Of a stretch of DNA of 19,544 nucleotides, positions 1 through 6,290 are shown one piece after another. The stretch covers positions 1 to 19,544 of the forward strand of contig CAYNFH010000125.1 in assembly GCA_964396385.1 (NCBI GenBank). Reading direction: 5' to 3'. The notes beneath the pieces are model-generated. The model did no database searches. It saw nothing but the letters and a program-made list of their open reading frames with translations, and was not told where the DNA came from. A program made the position numbers and the translations under genes. Numbering within the stretch: position 1 is the first letter of the stretch; the number at the start of each line of letters is the position of its first letter. The stretch comes from CAYNFH01 sp964396385. GTDB taxonomy: Bacteria > Armatimonadota > Chthonomonadetes > Chthonomonadales > CAJBBX01.

Positions 1-1409
1 GGCCCGTGGAGGAGCGGGTAGGGGACTGGCTCGAGTTCTACACCGAGTTCCCCAGGGAGAAGCTCCGCACCCAGGCGGCCCGCTGCATGGACTGCGGCAT
101 CCCGTTCTGCCACTCCGGCTGCCCCCTGGGCAATATCATCCCGGACTGGAACGACCTGGTCTACCGGGACCACTGGAAAGAGGCGCTGGAGCGACTTCAC
201 GCTACCAACAACTTCCCGGAGTTCACCGGCCGCCTCTGCCCCGCCCCCTGTGAGGCGGCATGCGTCCTGGGCATCAACCAGGACCCGGTGGCTATCAAGC
301 AGATCGAGTGGAATATCATCGACCGGGCGTTTGAGATGGGGCTGGTCCATGCGGAGCCGCCGGCTGTCCGCACCGGAAGGACGGTGGCGGTGGTGGGCAG
401 CGGGCCTGCCGGGCTGGCTGCGGCGCAGCAGCTCAACCGCGCCGGCCATACGGTGACCGTGTTCGAGCGGGACGACCGCATCGGCGGCCTGCTCCGGTAC
501 GGCATCCCGGACTTCAAGATGGAGAAGTGGGTGCTCAACCGTCGCCTCAATCTGATGGAGGAGGAGGGGATTGAGTTCCGCACCGGCGTGAACGTCGGCC
601 TCGATATCACGGCGGAGGAGCTGCGCGCCGGGTTCGACGCGGTGGTGCTCACCGGCGGCAGCACCGTCCCGAGGGACCTGCCTGTTCCGGGACGGGAGCT
701 GGCGGGCATCCACTTCGCCATGGAGTTCCTCACGCAGCAGAACCGCCTCAATGCGGGAGACCCCGTACCTGATGAGGAGCGAATTTCGGCGGCGGGGAAG
801 CGTGTCGTGATCCTCGGCGGAGGAGACACCGGCTCAGATTGCCTGGGCACGTGCCACCGGCAGGGCGCCGCGGAAGTGTACCAGTTCGAGCTGCTCCCCA
901 AGCCGCCGGACGACCGCACGCCCTCCATGCCGTGGCCCAACTGGCCCTTCATCCTGCGCAGCTCCCATGCGCACGAGGAGGGCGGGCAGCGCGACTGGAG
1001 CATCAATACCACCGCCTTCAGCGGCTCCAATGGGCGCGTGGAGAAGCTGCACGGCGTGCGCGTGGAGTTCGGAGAGCCGGGACCGGATGGGCGCAGACCC
1101 ATGAACGCCGTGGCAGACAGCGAGTTCGAGCTGGGGGTGGACCTGGTGCTGCTCGCGCTCGGATTTATGCATCCCCAGCAGGAGGGGCTCCTGAACGACC
1201 TCGGCGTTGAGTATGACGCGCGCGGCAATGTGCGCTCGGACGCGGACTATCAGACGAGCGTGCCGGGAGTGTTCGCGGCGGGCGACATGCGCCGCGGTCA
1301 GTCCCTGATTGTGTGGGCCATCTCGGAGGGCCGGGAGGCGGCGCGCGGGGTGGATCGCTTCCTCACCGGCACCAGCCTGCTCCCGCTCACCGGCGCCAAG
1401 ATGCGGTGA
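1..1409 (+). CDS. gltD: Glutamate synthase (GOGAT) small subunit, 5' partial
   Basis: This is the FAD/iron-sulfur small subunit of glutamate synthase. It passes electrons from NAD(P)H to the large subunit, which makes glutamate from glutamine and 2-oxoglutarate in the cytoplasm. Counting from the GTG at 6, the N-terminal cysteine clusters are C27/C30/C35/C39 and C78/C82/C86 (CMDCGIPFC and CPAPCEAAC). An FAD-binding GSGPAGLAAA follows at about 131-140, a second dinucleotide fold GGGDTGSDC near 271, and a C-terminal GVFAAGDMRRGQS. The frame stays open to the window edge, and the residues before the GTG (Pro then VEER) fit the usual GltD N-terminus. About 20 residues are therefore probably missing upstream, and the GTG at 6 is not the true start. 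A palindrome follows 29 nt after the stop. The large subunit gltB is expected just outside the window. Related two-cluster flavoproteins (PreT or AegA types) are less likely given the match along the whole length. Confidence 0.93.
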   Translation, partial: PVEERVGDWLEFYTEFPREKLRTQAARCMDCGIPFCHSGCPLGNIIPDWNDLVYRDHWKEALERLHATNNFPEFTGRLCPAPCEAACVLGINQDPVAIKQIEWNIIDRAFEMGLVHAEPPAVRTGRTVAVVGSGPAGLAAAQQLNRAGHTVTVFERDDRIGGLLRYGIPDFKMEKWVLNRRLNLMEEEGIEFRTGVNVGLDITAEELRAGFDAVVLTGGSTVPRDLPVPGRELAGIHFAMEFLTQQNRLNAGDPVPDEERISAAGKRVVILGGGDTGSDCLGTCHRQGAAEVYQFELLPKPPDDRTPSMPWPNWPFILRSSHAHEEGGQRDWSINTTAFSGSNGRVEKLHGVRVEFGEPGPDGRRPMNAVADSEFELGVDLVLLALGFMHPQQEGLLNDLGVEYDARGNVRSDADYQTSVPGVFAAGDMRRGQSLIVWAISEGREAARGVDRFLTGTSLLPLTGAKMR

Positions 1410-1438
1410 TCGTGCTGTAGTTGTTCTGCCGCATGTAG

Positions 1439-1460
1439 GGGCGGCCCTGTGTGGCCGCCC
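1439..1460. repeat. 8-bp GC palindrome, possible terminator or REP-like unit
   Basis: GGGCGGCC (1439-1446) and GGCCGCCC (1453-1460) are perfectly complementary across the 6-nt loop CTGTGT. The element begins 29 nt after the gltD stop and is followed by a weak T stretch (CCTTTCTG), so it could end gltD transcription. The motif TAGGGGCGGCC-loop-GGCCGCCC resembles a kind of dispersed intergenic palindrome I associate with several bacterial phyla. That second reading is recollection, not something this single copy can show. Confidence 0.55.
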
Positions 1461-1542
1461 GCCTTTCTGCCCGGAGGCTGAAGCCACGGCAACAAGAACT
1501 CAACGTCCGCCTGCGCGGACCATCCTGCATCCCATAAATTGC

Positions 1543-1571
1543 GAAGCGCCGGGACACCTTCCCGGCGCTTC
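1543..1571. terminator. Perfect 11-bp hairpin between convergent genes
   Basis: GAAGCGCCGGG (1543-1553) pairs perfectly with CCCGGCGCTTC (1561-1571) around a 7-nt loop. It lies between gltD on the plus strand and the small minus-strand ORF that ends at 1594, so it probably works as a shared or minus-strand terminator. Neither side has a long U tract: the minus-strand side reads GCAATTTATGG and the plus-strand side CTGATTCT. Termination strength is therefore uncertain. Confidence 0.65.
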
Positions 1572-1593
1572 CTGATTCTGGGCTAGACTTTGC

Positions 1594-1812
1594 CTACGCG
1601 GCGGCGCAGCAAAGGCTCCCGCGATCCGCAAGGATTCCGCTCGCTGATGGAAGGCTGGGGTGGACATACTCCACCATGCCATCATCGGCCACCCGCCGCT
1701 CCGCGTGCGTATCCAGGTAGCGCAGCACGTTCCACGGCACCGAGACCTCGACCGGAAGGTCCATCGCGCTGAACCACAACCGCACCCGTATCTGCTGTTC
1801 GAAGTTGTACAT
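1594..1812 (-). CDS. Small protein of unknown function (72 aa)
   Basis: I do not recognise this protein. The ATG at 1812 has a near-perfect SD (AGGAGGT, about 6 nt upstream), which is why I chose it over longer frames reaching 1938. It reads MYNFEQQIRVRLWF at the start, then a mixed hydrophobic/charged stretch (SAMDLPVEVSVPW, VLRYLDTHAERR) and a short C-terminal part ending CCAAA. It has no signal peptide or membrane segment and could be a small soluble alpha/beta protein. The hairpin at 1543-1571 lies 22 nt past its stop, as expected for a single-gene transcript. It is oriented away from the secreted protein gene at 2059, leaving about 250 nt between the two starts. The evidence for a real gene is the SD and the terminator, not homology. 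Confidence 0.5.
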   Translation of the reverse strand: MYNFEQQIRVRLWFSAMDLPVEVSVPWNVLRYLDTHAERRVADDGMVEYVHPSLPSASGILADRGSLCCAAA

Positions 1813-2058
1813 CTCAGACCTCCTGCCTCTCAGCGCCTGGCCCTCTGCGCCCGGTGGCGCATTCACCCGCCTCCGCGGCTCCCGCGCTGCCCATTCTCCC
1901 TGTTGTTCTCTACTGGAACAGACGTAGGCGCGCGGCAAAGGTTACGTTTTTTGCCGGGTAGTTTGCTGTCGCAATGGCGGCCGAGGATTCGGAACAGATC
2001 GGAACTTCAGGTGGTCCTAGGGGGGTCTATAGAAGTAGCCTACGTGGAGGTATGAGAC

Positions 2059-2742
2059 ATGAGGCGAACGACAACGATACTTGGAACTATCGCGGCGCTG
2101 GGCTGCCTGGCGTGCGTCCGGCCCGCTCAAGCTCAATTCGGGGGGTATTTCGGGTCCCCGGTCATGGGTTACTTCGGCAACCCCATAAGCTACGTCACCG
2201 GCGGGTTTGGGAACATGTCGATGAGCCCCTACGCGCCGGTCCTGAACTGGTGGTCGCAGGCGCCCAGCCCAAACACCGGCTACGTGCCGCAGGACGTGCT
2301 GATGTACCAGGCCACCCAACTCGCACTGGCCGAGCAGGCGGCAGCGCAGGCGGCCCAGGCGGCCGCACAGGCGCAGCGGGCCGCCGGCGAACCGCAGGGG
2401 ACAAGCAACGACCAGGGCGTGACGGTCACCGACAACGGCAACGGCACCGTCACGACGATTGCGCCCCAGGCGGCGCCCGCACCCATGACGAGGGCTTCCA
2501 CCGCCGTGGGGATAGAGCGGCTGTCCAACAACCGCCTGATGCTCCGGTGGGCCGGAGACACGGCGCAAGTCACTTCCGTTGTGTTCAGCCTGCTGGACAG
2601 AAAGGGGCGCGCCCAGGCGCAGAAGACGGTGACCACGCTGCCGGTGCAGGCGGAGCTTACACGGCGCGCCGGCACCGCCTACTATCAGGTGGTCGTCCAC
2701 TACGCGGACGGCGAGACCACAACCATCGCCGCGCCAATCTAG
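2059..2742 (+). CDS. Secreted protein of unknown function (227 aa)
   Basis: The ATG at 2059 is preceded by GGAGG at 2046-2050. The protein begins with a Sec signal peptide (RR, hydrophobic core, then PAQA before QFGGYFG), with cleavage predicted after about residue 25. The mature N-terminus is rich in Gly, Tyr and Phe (FGGYFGSPVMGYFGNP). A helical Ala/Gln run (AEQAAAQAAQAAAQAQ) lies at about 91-106, and a Thr-rich linker (VTVTDNGNGTVTT) follows. The C-terminal 85 or so residues look like a beta-sandwich (alternating strands ending TAYYQVVVHYADGETTT), comparable to a fibronectin-like fold, though I cannot assign a family. It is monocistronic, followed by a strong terminator at 2764-2800. It probably acts in the periplasm or at the cell surface. 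No catalytic motif is visible. Confidence 0.8.
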   Translation: MRRTTTILGTIAALGCLACVRPAQAQFGGYFGSPVMGYFGNPISYVTGGFGNMSMSPYAPVLNWWSQAPSPNTGYVPQDVLMYQATQLALAEQAAAQAAQAAAQAQRAAGEPQGTSNDQGVTVTDNGNGTVTTIAPQAAPAPMTRASTAVGIERLSNNRLMLRWAGDTAQVTSVVFSLLDRKGRAQAQKTVTTLPVQAELTRRAGTAYYQVVVHYADGETTTIAAPI

Positions 2743-2763
2743 AATGCCCGGTGCGCCGGATGG

Positions 2764-2800
2764 AAGGCCCTCGGCGTCTCAATACGCCGAGGGCCTTTTC
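2764..2800 (+). terminator. Strong intrinsic terminator
   Basis: AAGGCCCTCGGCG (2764-2776) pairs perfectly with CGCCGAGGGCCTT (2785-2797) around an 8-nt loop and runs into TTTTC. It lies 22 nt after the stop of the secreted protein gene. It separates that gene from the cell-wall operon, and its T run overlaps the -35 of the first downstream promoter. Confidence 0.92.
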
Positions 2801-2824
2801 ATGGAAAGCGAACGCGCGTATAAT
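2796..2824 (+). promoter_or_regulatory. Candidate sigma70 promoter P1 for the cell-wall operon
   Basis: A perfect -10 TATAAT (2819-2824) lies 17 nt after TTTTCA (2796-2801), a four-of-six -35. The -35 overlaps the T tract of the preceding terminator. It is weaker than P2, which starts 4 nt further downstream. Confidence 0.5.
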
Positions 2825-2827
2825 TAC

Positions 2828-2856
2828 TGGACAACGCCGGGTAAACTCGATATAAT
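2828..2856 (+). promoter_or_regulatory. Strong sigma70 promoter P2 for amidase-gerMN-murI
   Basis: TGGACA (2828-2833, five of six) and a perfect TATAAT (2851-2856) are separated by the ideal 17 nt. The predicted transcription start is near 2863, giving a leader of about 66 nt before the TTG start at 2929. No terminator lies between here and the end of murI, so it probably drives all three genes. Confidence 0.82.
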
Positions 2857-2928
2857 CAAGCTCTCACGGAACTGCCCCGGATGGCGTAGGTTCGTCTCGA
2901 CGCATTCACGAAAGGCAGGTACGGAGCA

Positions 2929-4722
2929 TTGAGGATCTGCGCGTCCTCCCGTCGCTACGCGACAACCACCATCGCCTCGCTCATCTTTGTACTCGCTGCT
3001 CTTGCCGGTTCAGCCAACGATCTCAACTCCATCAAGCTCAAAGTAGGGGGGCAGGAGCTCACCCTATCCGTACCGGCGGTGTATGACGGCCATGAGGTCT
3101 ACCTGCCCCTGGATGCCCTTCGCGCTTTCGGCGCATCCGGCAGGGTGAACGCGCGCGGGGATAAGGCGCGCGTGACCTTTGCGGATGGCAACGCGGCGGA
3201 CATCGAAGTCGCGCAGCCGACGGGCGTGCCCATGCTCCCGCTCACGCCCCTCAACACCTATCTCAATGCGGAGATAGACCAGCACCGGGGCGTCTGCGAG
3301 ATGTACGCGCGCGTGCTCTGGGCGGACGTTGCCGGCGGTAAAGTGCGCATCGCGACCAGTTTCCCCGCCCCTACCGAGATGCGTCAGGCCGGCGACCGAC
3401 GCAACCCGGAGTACCGGCTGGACTTCATCGGTGCGGCCCTGCCCATCAACTTCGTGGATCCGGTTTTCGACCGTGAGCCCCGCATCCGAGGCCTCAAGGT
3501 GGAGCGCATCCGGGGTGGGGTGCGGGTAACCGTCGTGCCCGCGCCGGGTGTCGCGGCGCTGGGGCCGCAGATGCTGGGCGCCAGGACCTACCTGGTGCGG
3601 CTGGACGGCTCCCCTCTGCAGGGCGCGTCGAACCCGCAGCCGGACCGCCGGGTGGTCCGCACCACGCCGCAGCCGGTCCGCAACCCCGATCCGGCGGAAG
3701 AGCCCGTCCATCTTCCCGCTCCGCGACTATCCGCTCCATCCGCCTCTTCTGCCGGACACGCTGTAGGTGAGGGGCTGGTCCGTGTCACCGGTCTGAAGTT
3801 CGATGCCCTGGATGCCAACCACGTGCGCCTGAAGGTGGAGACGGCGGGGCGCGCCAACGCATCCGCGCGGCTGGTGGGCGAGCCGGCGCACCTGGTGATC
3901 GACGTTCCCGGTTCCGTTCTGGATATGGAACAGCACGAGTGGGAAGTGTCCCATCCGCTTGTGCGGGAGATCCACGCAGGGGCCGGCGAGAAGCCAGGCA
4001 CCACGCGGATAACACTGGACCTGTCTCGCGTGGTCGCCTATCACGCGCTGCCGCCCGGCGGGGACGGCTTCTACGTGAACCTGAGCTCCCCACGCGGCGC
4101 CGGACGGAGATTGGACAACGTTATCATCGTGGTGGATCCGGGTCACGGCGGTCCCGCCGACGGCTGCTCGGCCATGGTAGAAGGTCACAAAGTATTTGAG
4201 AAGAACATCACGCTCTCCGTGGGCAACAAGCTGCGCGCTCTCCTGCGGGAGGCGGGCACCAACGTGATCATGACCCGCAGCGGAGACCAGGACGTAAGTC
4301 TGGCAGACCGGCCGGACATAGCGAATCACAACAACGCGGACCTCTTCGTGAGCATCCACGTAGACGACTGCACCATCCCCAACACCGGATCCGGCACCAC
4401 CGCGTACTATCACGGGGATGACGCTAGCAGCCGGGCCCTGGCCCACGCTATCGTGGAAAGCATCGGGCAGGTGAGCGGTTTGCCGTGCCGCGGCGTGAGG
4501 TCGGATAAGGTGCTGTACCACACCGGGCTGGCGGTGCTGCGTCGCTGCACCGTGCCGGCCGTGCTGGTGGAGATGGGCTACATCAACAACGACAAGGACC
4601 GCCGCAAGCTGGTGGACGAGGAATTCCATCAGGCGGTAGCCGAGGCGATATTCGAAGGCATACGCTCCTATGTGGAAGGCGGCGTCGCGCTTGGCCACAC
4701 GAGCCACACCATAACGAGGTAA
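2929..4722 (+). CDS. N-acetylmuramoyl-L-alanine amidase with AMIN domain
   Basis: This is a zinc amidase that cuts the bond between MurNAc and L-Ala of peptidoglycan in the periplasm. The TTG start has a CAGGT SD 8 nt upstream and directly precedes a signal peptide (SLIFVLAALAGSA, cleavage near residue 29). Next comes a short domain like the copper-amine-oxidase N-terminal or stalk fold (about 30-85), then a beta-rich, AMIN-like region (about 105-235), a Pro-rich linker, and an AMIN domain (about 282-385) that should bind the wall or envelope. The amidase_3 catalytic domain spans about 396-585. Its metal ligands are H406 (DPGHGG), E424 (FEKNITL) and H477 (SIHVD), and the catalytic E548 sits in VEMGYINN. 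All key residues are present. The gene leads an operon with a GerMN protein (4-nt gap) and murI. It resembles AmiC/CwlD-type enzymes, but at 597 aa it is longer than most. Confidence 0.92.
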   Translation: MRICASSRRYATTTIASLIFVLAALAGSANDLNSIKLKVGGQELTLSVPAVYDGHEVYLPLDALRAFGASGRVNARGDKARVTFADGNAADIEVAQPTGVPMLPLTPLNTYLNAEIDQHRGVCEMYARVLWADVAGGKVRIATSFPAPTEMRQAGDRRNPEYRLDFIGAALPINFVDPVFDREPRIRGLKVERIRGGVRVTVVPAPGVAALGPQMLGARTYLVRLDGSPLQGASNPQPDRRVVRTTPQPVRNPDPAEEPVHLPAPRLSAPSASSAGHAVGEGLVRVTGLKFDALDANHVRLKVETAGRANASARLVGEPAHLVIDVPGSVLDMEQHEWEVSHPLVREIHAGAGEKPGTTRITLDLSRVVAYHALPPGGDGFYVNLSSPRGAGRRLDNVIIVVDPGHGGPADGCSAMVEGHKVFEKNITLSVGNKLRALLREAGTNVIMTRSGDQDVSLADRPDIANHNNADLFVSIHVDDCTIPNTGSGTTAYYHGDDASSRALAHAIVESIGQVSGLPCRGVRSDKVLYHTGLAVLRRCTVPAVLVEMGYINNDKDRRKLVDEEFHQAVAEAIFEGIRSYVEGGVALGHTSHTITR

Positions 4723-4726
4723 TCAC

Positions 4727-5257
4727 ATGCGCCGCCTGCTGCTTCTGGTACTGCTGTTAGCCGCCGCCTTTGCCGGCGGTTCTCTTTTGTCTCACCGATC
4801 GCAGACGCCTGCCGGCCCCGGAACGTATAAGGGGGATGGCAGCGTGACCATCGCCACGCCGGAGGCCGAAGGGAACGGCGTCGGCCTCCGAACCAGGACG
4901 GTGGAGGTCCCCAGGAACCGCGAACCCATCAAAAGCGCGCTCGAGTCGCTGCTGGAGTACCATGGGGACAGGGCCCATCCCAACGCACTTCCGGAGGGGA
5001 CCCGCCTGCTGGGCGTGAACCTGCGCGACGGCGTGGTGACGGTGGACCTGAGCCGGGAGTTCAATGCCCTCCGGGAGGGCGGAGACACCGGCGAGTCGCT
5101 GGCCCAGAATGCGCTGCGGAAAACGCTGGCCCAGTTCCCGCAAGTGCAGCGCATGCGCGTGCTGGTGGAAGGCAAGCCGTTTGAGAGCGAGCATACGGAT
5201 TGGACGGAGCCGATCCCCGTACGGGACGAAGACGCCCAGGCAGGAGGCGTCCAGTGA
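4727..5257 (+). CDS. GerMN domain protein, membrane-anchored
   Basis: This 176-residue protein starts at ATG 4727 with GAGGT 6 nt upstream, 4 nt after the amidase stop. The N-terminus (RRLLLLVLLLAAAFAGGSLL) is a signal anchor, so the rest faces the periplasm. Residues about 60-150 match a GerMN domain: a helix with a PIKSALESLLEY core, then LPEGTRLLGVNLRDGVVTVDLS, NALREGG, and a helix ending QFPQVQRMRVLVEGKP. The domain is named from the spore germination protein GerM, and it also occurs in non-sporulating bacteria next to amidases. Its biochemical role is not settled, and peptidoglycan binding is the usual proposal. The SD and start of murI lie within its last codons. The C-terminal 25 residues are acidic and look disordered. 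Confidence 0.85.
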   Translation: MRRLLLLVLLLAAAFAGGSLLSHRSQTPAGPGTYKGDGSVTIATPEAEGNGVGLRTRTVEVPRNREPIKSALESLLEYHGDRAHPNALPEGTRLLGVNLRDGVVTVDLSREFNALREGGDTGESLAQNALRKTLAQFPQVQRMRVLVEGKPFESEHTDWTEPIPVRDEDAQAGGVQ

Positions 5258-6201
5258 GCATCATTGATCAATCGGTGGACGGAGCCATCCGTCCGTCCTC
5301 CGTCCTCCGTCCTTCGTCGTTGGAGGCCGCCTCCAACATTACCGATAATGCCGTAGTGCGGGCAGGCAAAGGGGCCGATGCGCCCATCGGCGTCTTCGAT
5401 TCCGGTGTCGGCGGCCTGACAGTAGTCGGGGCGCTGCTGCGCCGCTCGCCATCCGAGCGCGTGCTCTACCTGGCGGACCAGGCGCACGTGCCGTACGGGG
5501 GCCGCCCGCTGGAGGAGATCCGCGAGCTGGCCACCGGCATCAGCCGCTTCCTGGCGGAGCAGGGCTGCCGTGCGGTGGTCATGGCCTGCAACATATCAAG
5601 CGCGGTGGCGCTGCCCGGCGTCCGGGAGATGCTGGCGCCACTTCCGGTCTTTGGCATGATAGGCCCCGCGGCGCGCCGGGCGACGGAGCGTCCCGGCGGA
5701 CGCATCGGCGTGCTGGCTACGGCCGGCACGGTGCAGAGCGGGGCGTACACGGCCCATATCCGCGCGTTGGACCCGGCCGCACAGGTCGTGGAGGTCGCAT
5801 GTCCGCGGTTTGTGCCGCTGGTAGAGGCGGGGCGGCTCGACACTGAGGACGCGGAAGCCGCGGCGCGCGAGTACCTGTCGCCGCTGGCGGAGGCGGGGTG
5901 CGAAACCGTGATCCTGGGCTGCACGCACTACCCGTTCCTCCTGCCGGCCCTGGAGCGCGAGGCGAGGGACCTCTGGTCCGGACCCGTTCGGTTCGTGGAC
6001 CCGGCGAGCGCGGTGGTGGAGGATCTGCGGGATGCGGTTCCCGCGTCGATATCCCAGTCGGCCCACTCCGTACTACTGACGACCGGCGACCGGGCGCTCT
6101 TTGCCGATCAGGCCCCGAGGTTCTTACCGGGAGTGGATGCTGAGATCGGAACCGCCAATTGGGTGGCCGGAATGCTGCACAAGATGCATATGCCCGTGTA
6201 A
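5254..6201 (+). CDS. murI: Glutamate racemase
   Basis: MurI converts L-glutamate to D-glutamate for the peptidoglycan stem peptide. I chose the GTG at 5254 because AGGAGG (5242-5247) lies 6 nt upstream and the GTG overlaps the TGA of the GerMN gene by 4 nt, which is typical translational coupling. From this start the protein has 315 residues. The catalytic pair is C112 (ACNISSA) and C223 (LGCTHYP), and the substrate-binding D49 lies in IGVFDSGVGGLTV. The usual first motif is CNTAS, so Ile replaces the Thr. The first 45 or so residues precede the racemase fold, are of low complexity (RPSSVLRPSS) and come from short tandem DNA repeats. A second in-frame GTG at 5356 would remove most of them but has no SD. 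A terminator follows 34 nt after the stop. Confidence 0.92.
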   Translation: MSIIDQSVDGAIRPSSVLRPSSLEAASNITDNAVVRAGKGADAPIGVFDSGVGGLTVVGALLRRSPSERVLYLADQAHVPYGGRPLEEIRELATGISRFLAEQGCRAVVMACNISSAVALPGVREMLAPLPVFGMIGPAARRATERPGGRIGVLATAGTVQSGAYTAHIRALDPAAQVVEVACPRFVPLVEAGRLDTEDAEAAAREYLSPLAEAGCETVILGCTHYPFLLPALEREARDLWSGPVRFVDPASAVVEDLRDAVPASISQSAHSVLLTTGDRALFADQAPRFLPGVDAEIGTANWVAGMLHKMHMPV

Positions 6202-6235
6202 TTAGAAGCTAACAACCGGGCAATTCGGTCATACG

Positions 6236-6263
6236 CAAGCCCCGTACCGGGGCTTGTTCTTTT
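6236..6263 (+). terminator. Intrinsic terminator after murI
   Basis: CAAGCCCCG (6236-6244) pairs with CGGGGCTTG (6248-6256) around TAC and is followed by TTCTTTT. It closes the cell-wall operon. The next gene starts 28 nt downstream. Confidence 0.88.
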
Positions 6264-6290
6264 GGCCGGCCGTCAGAGGAGACAGGCGCC

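Noticed and set aside
197..1228. Long open frame antisense to gltD (about 343 codons)
   Set aside because: It is rich in Ser, Arg and Pro as expected for an antisense shadow of GC-rich coding DNA, and has no SD or recognisable domain. The sense strand is a clear gltD.
1933..1956. CGGCAAA / TTTGCCG inverted repeat with a 10-nt loop
   Set aside because: The stem is 7 bp with four AT pairs and sits in the gap between divergent genes without a T tract after it. It could be an operator, but nothing else supports that.
2744..2932. 62-codon plus-strand frame after the secreted protein
   Set aside because: It runs through the terminator hairpin and both TATAAT boxes, so it is noncoding regulatory DNA.
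3727..4707. Long open frame antisense to the amidase gene (about 326 codons)
   Set aside because: It lies fully over conserved amidase_3 motifs, has no SD, and has a His/Val/Gly composition typical of a shadow frame.
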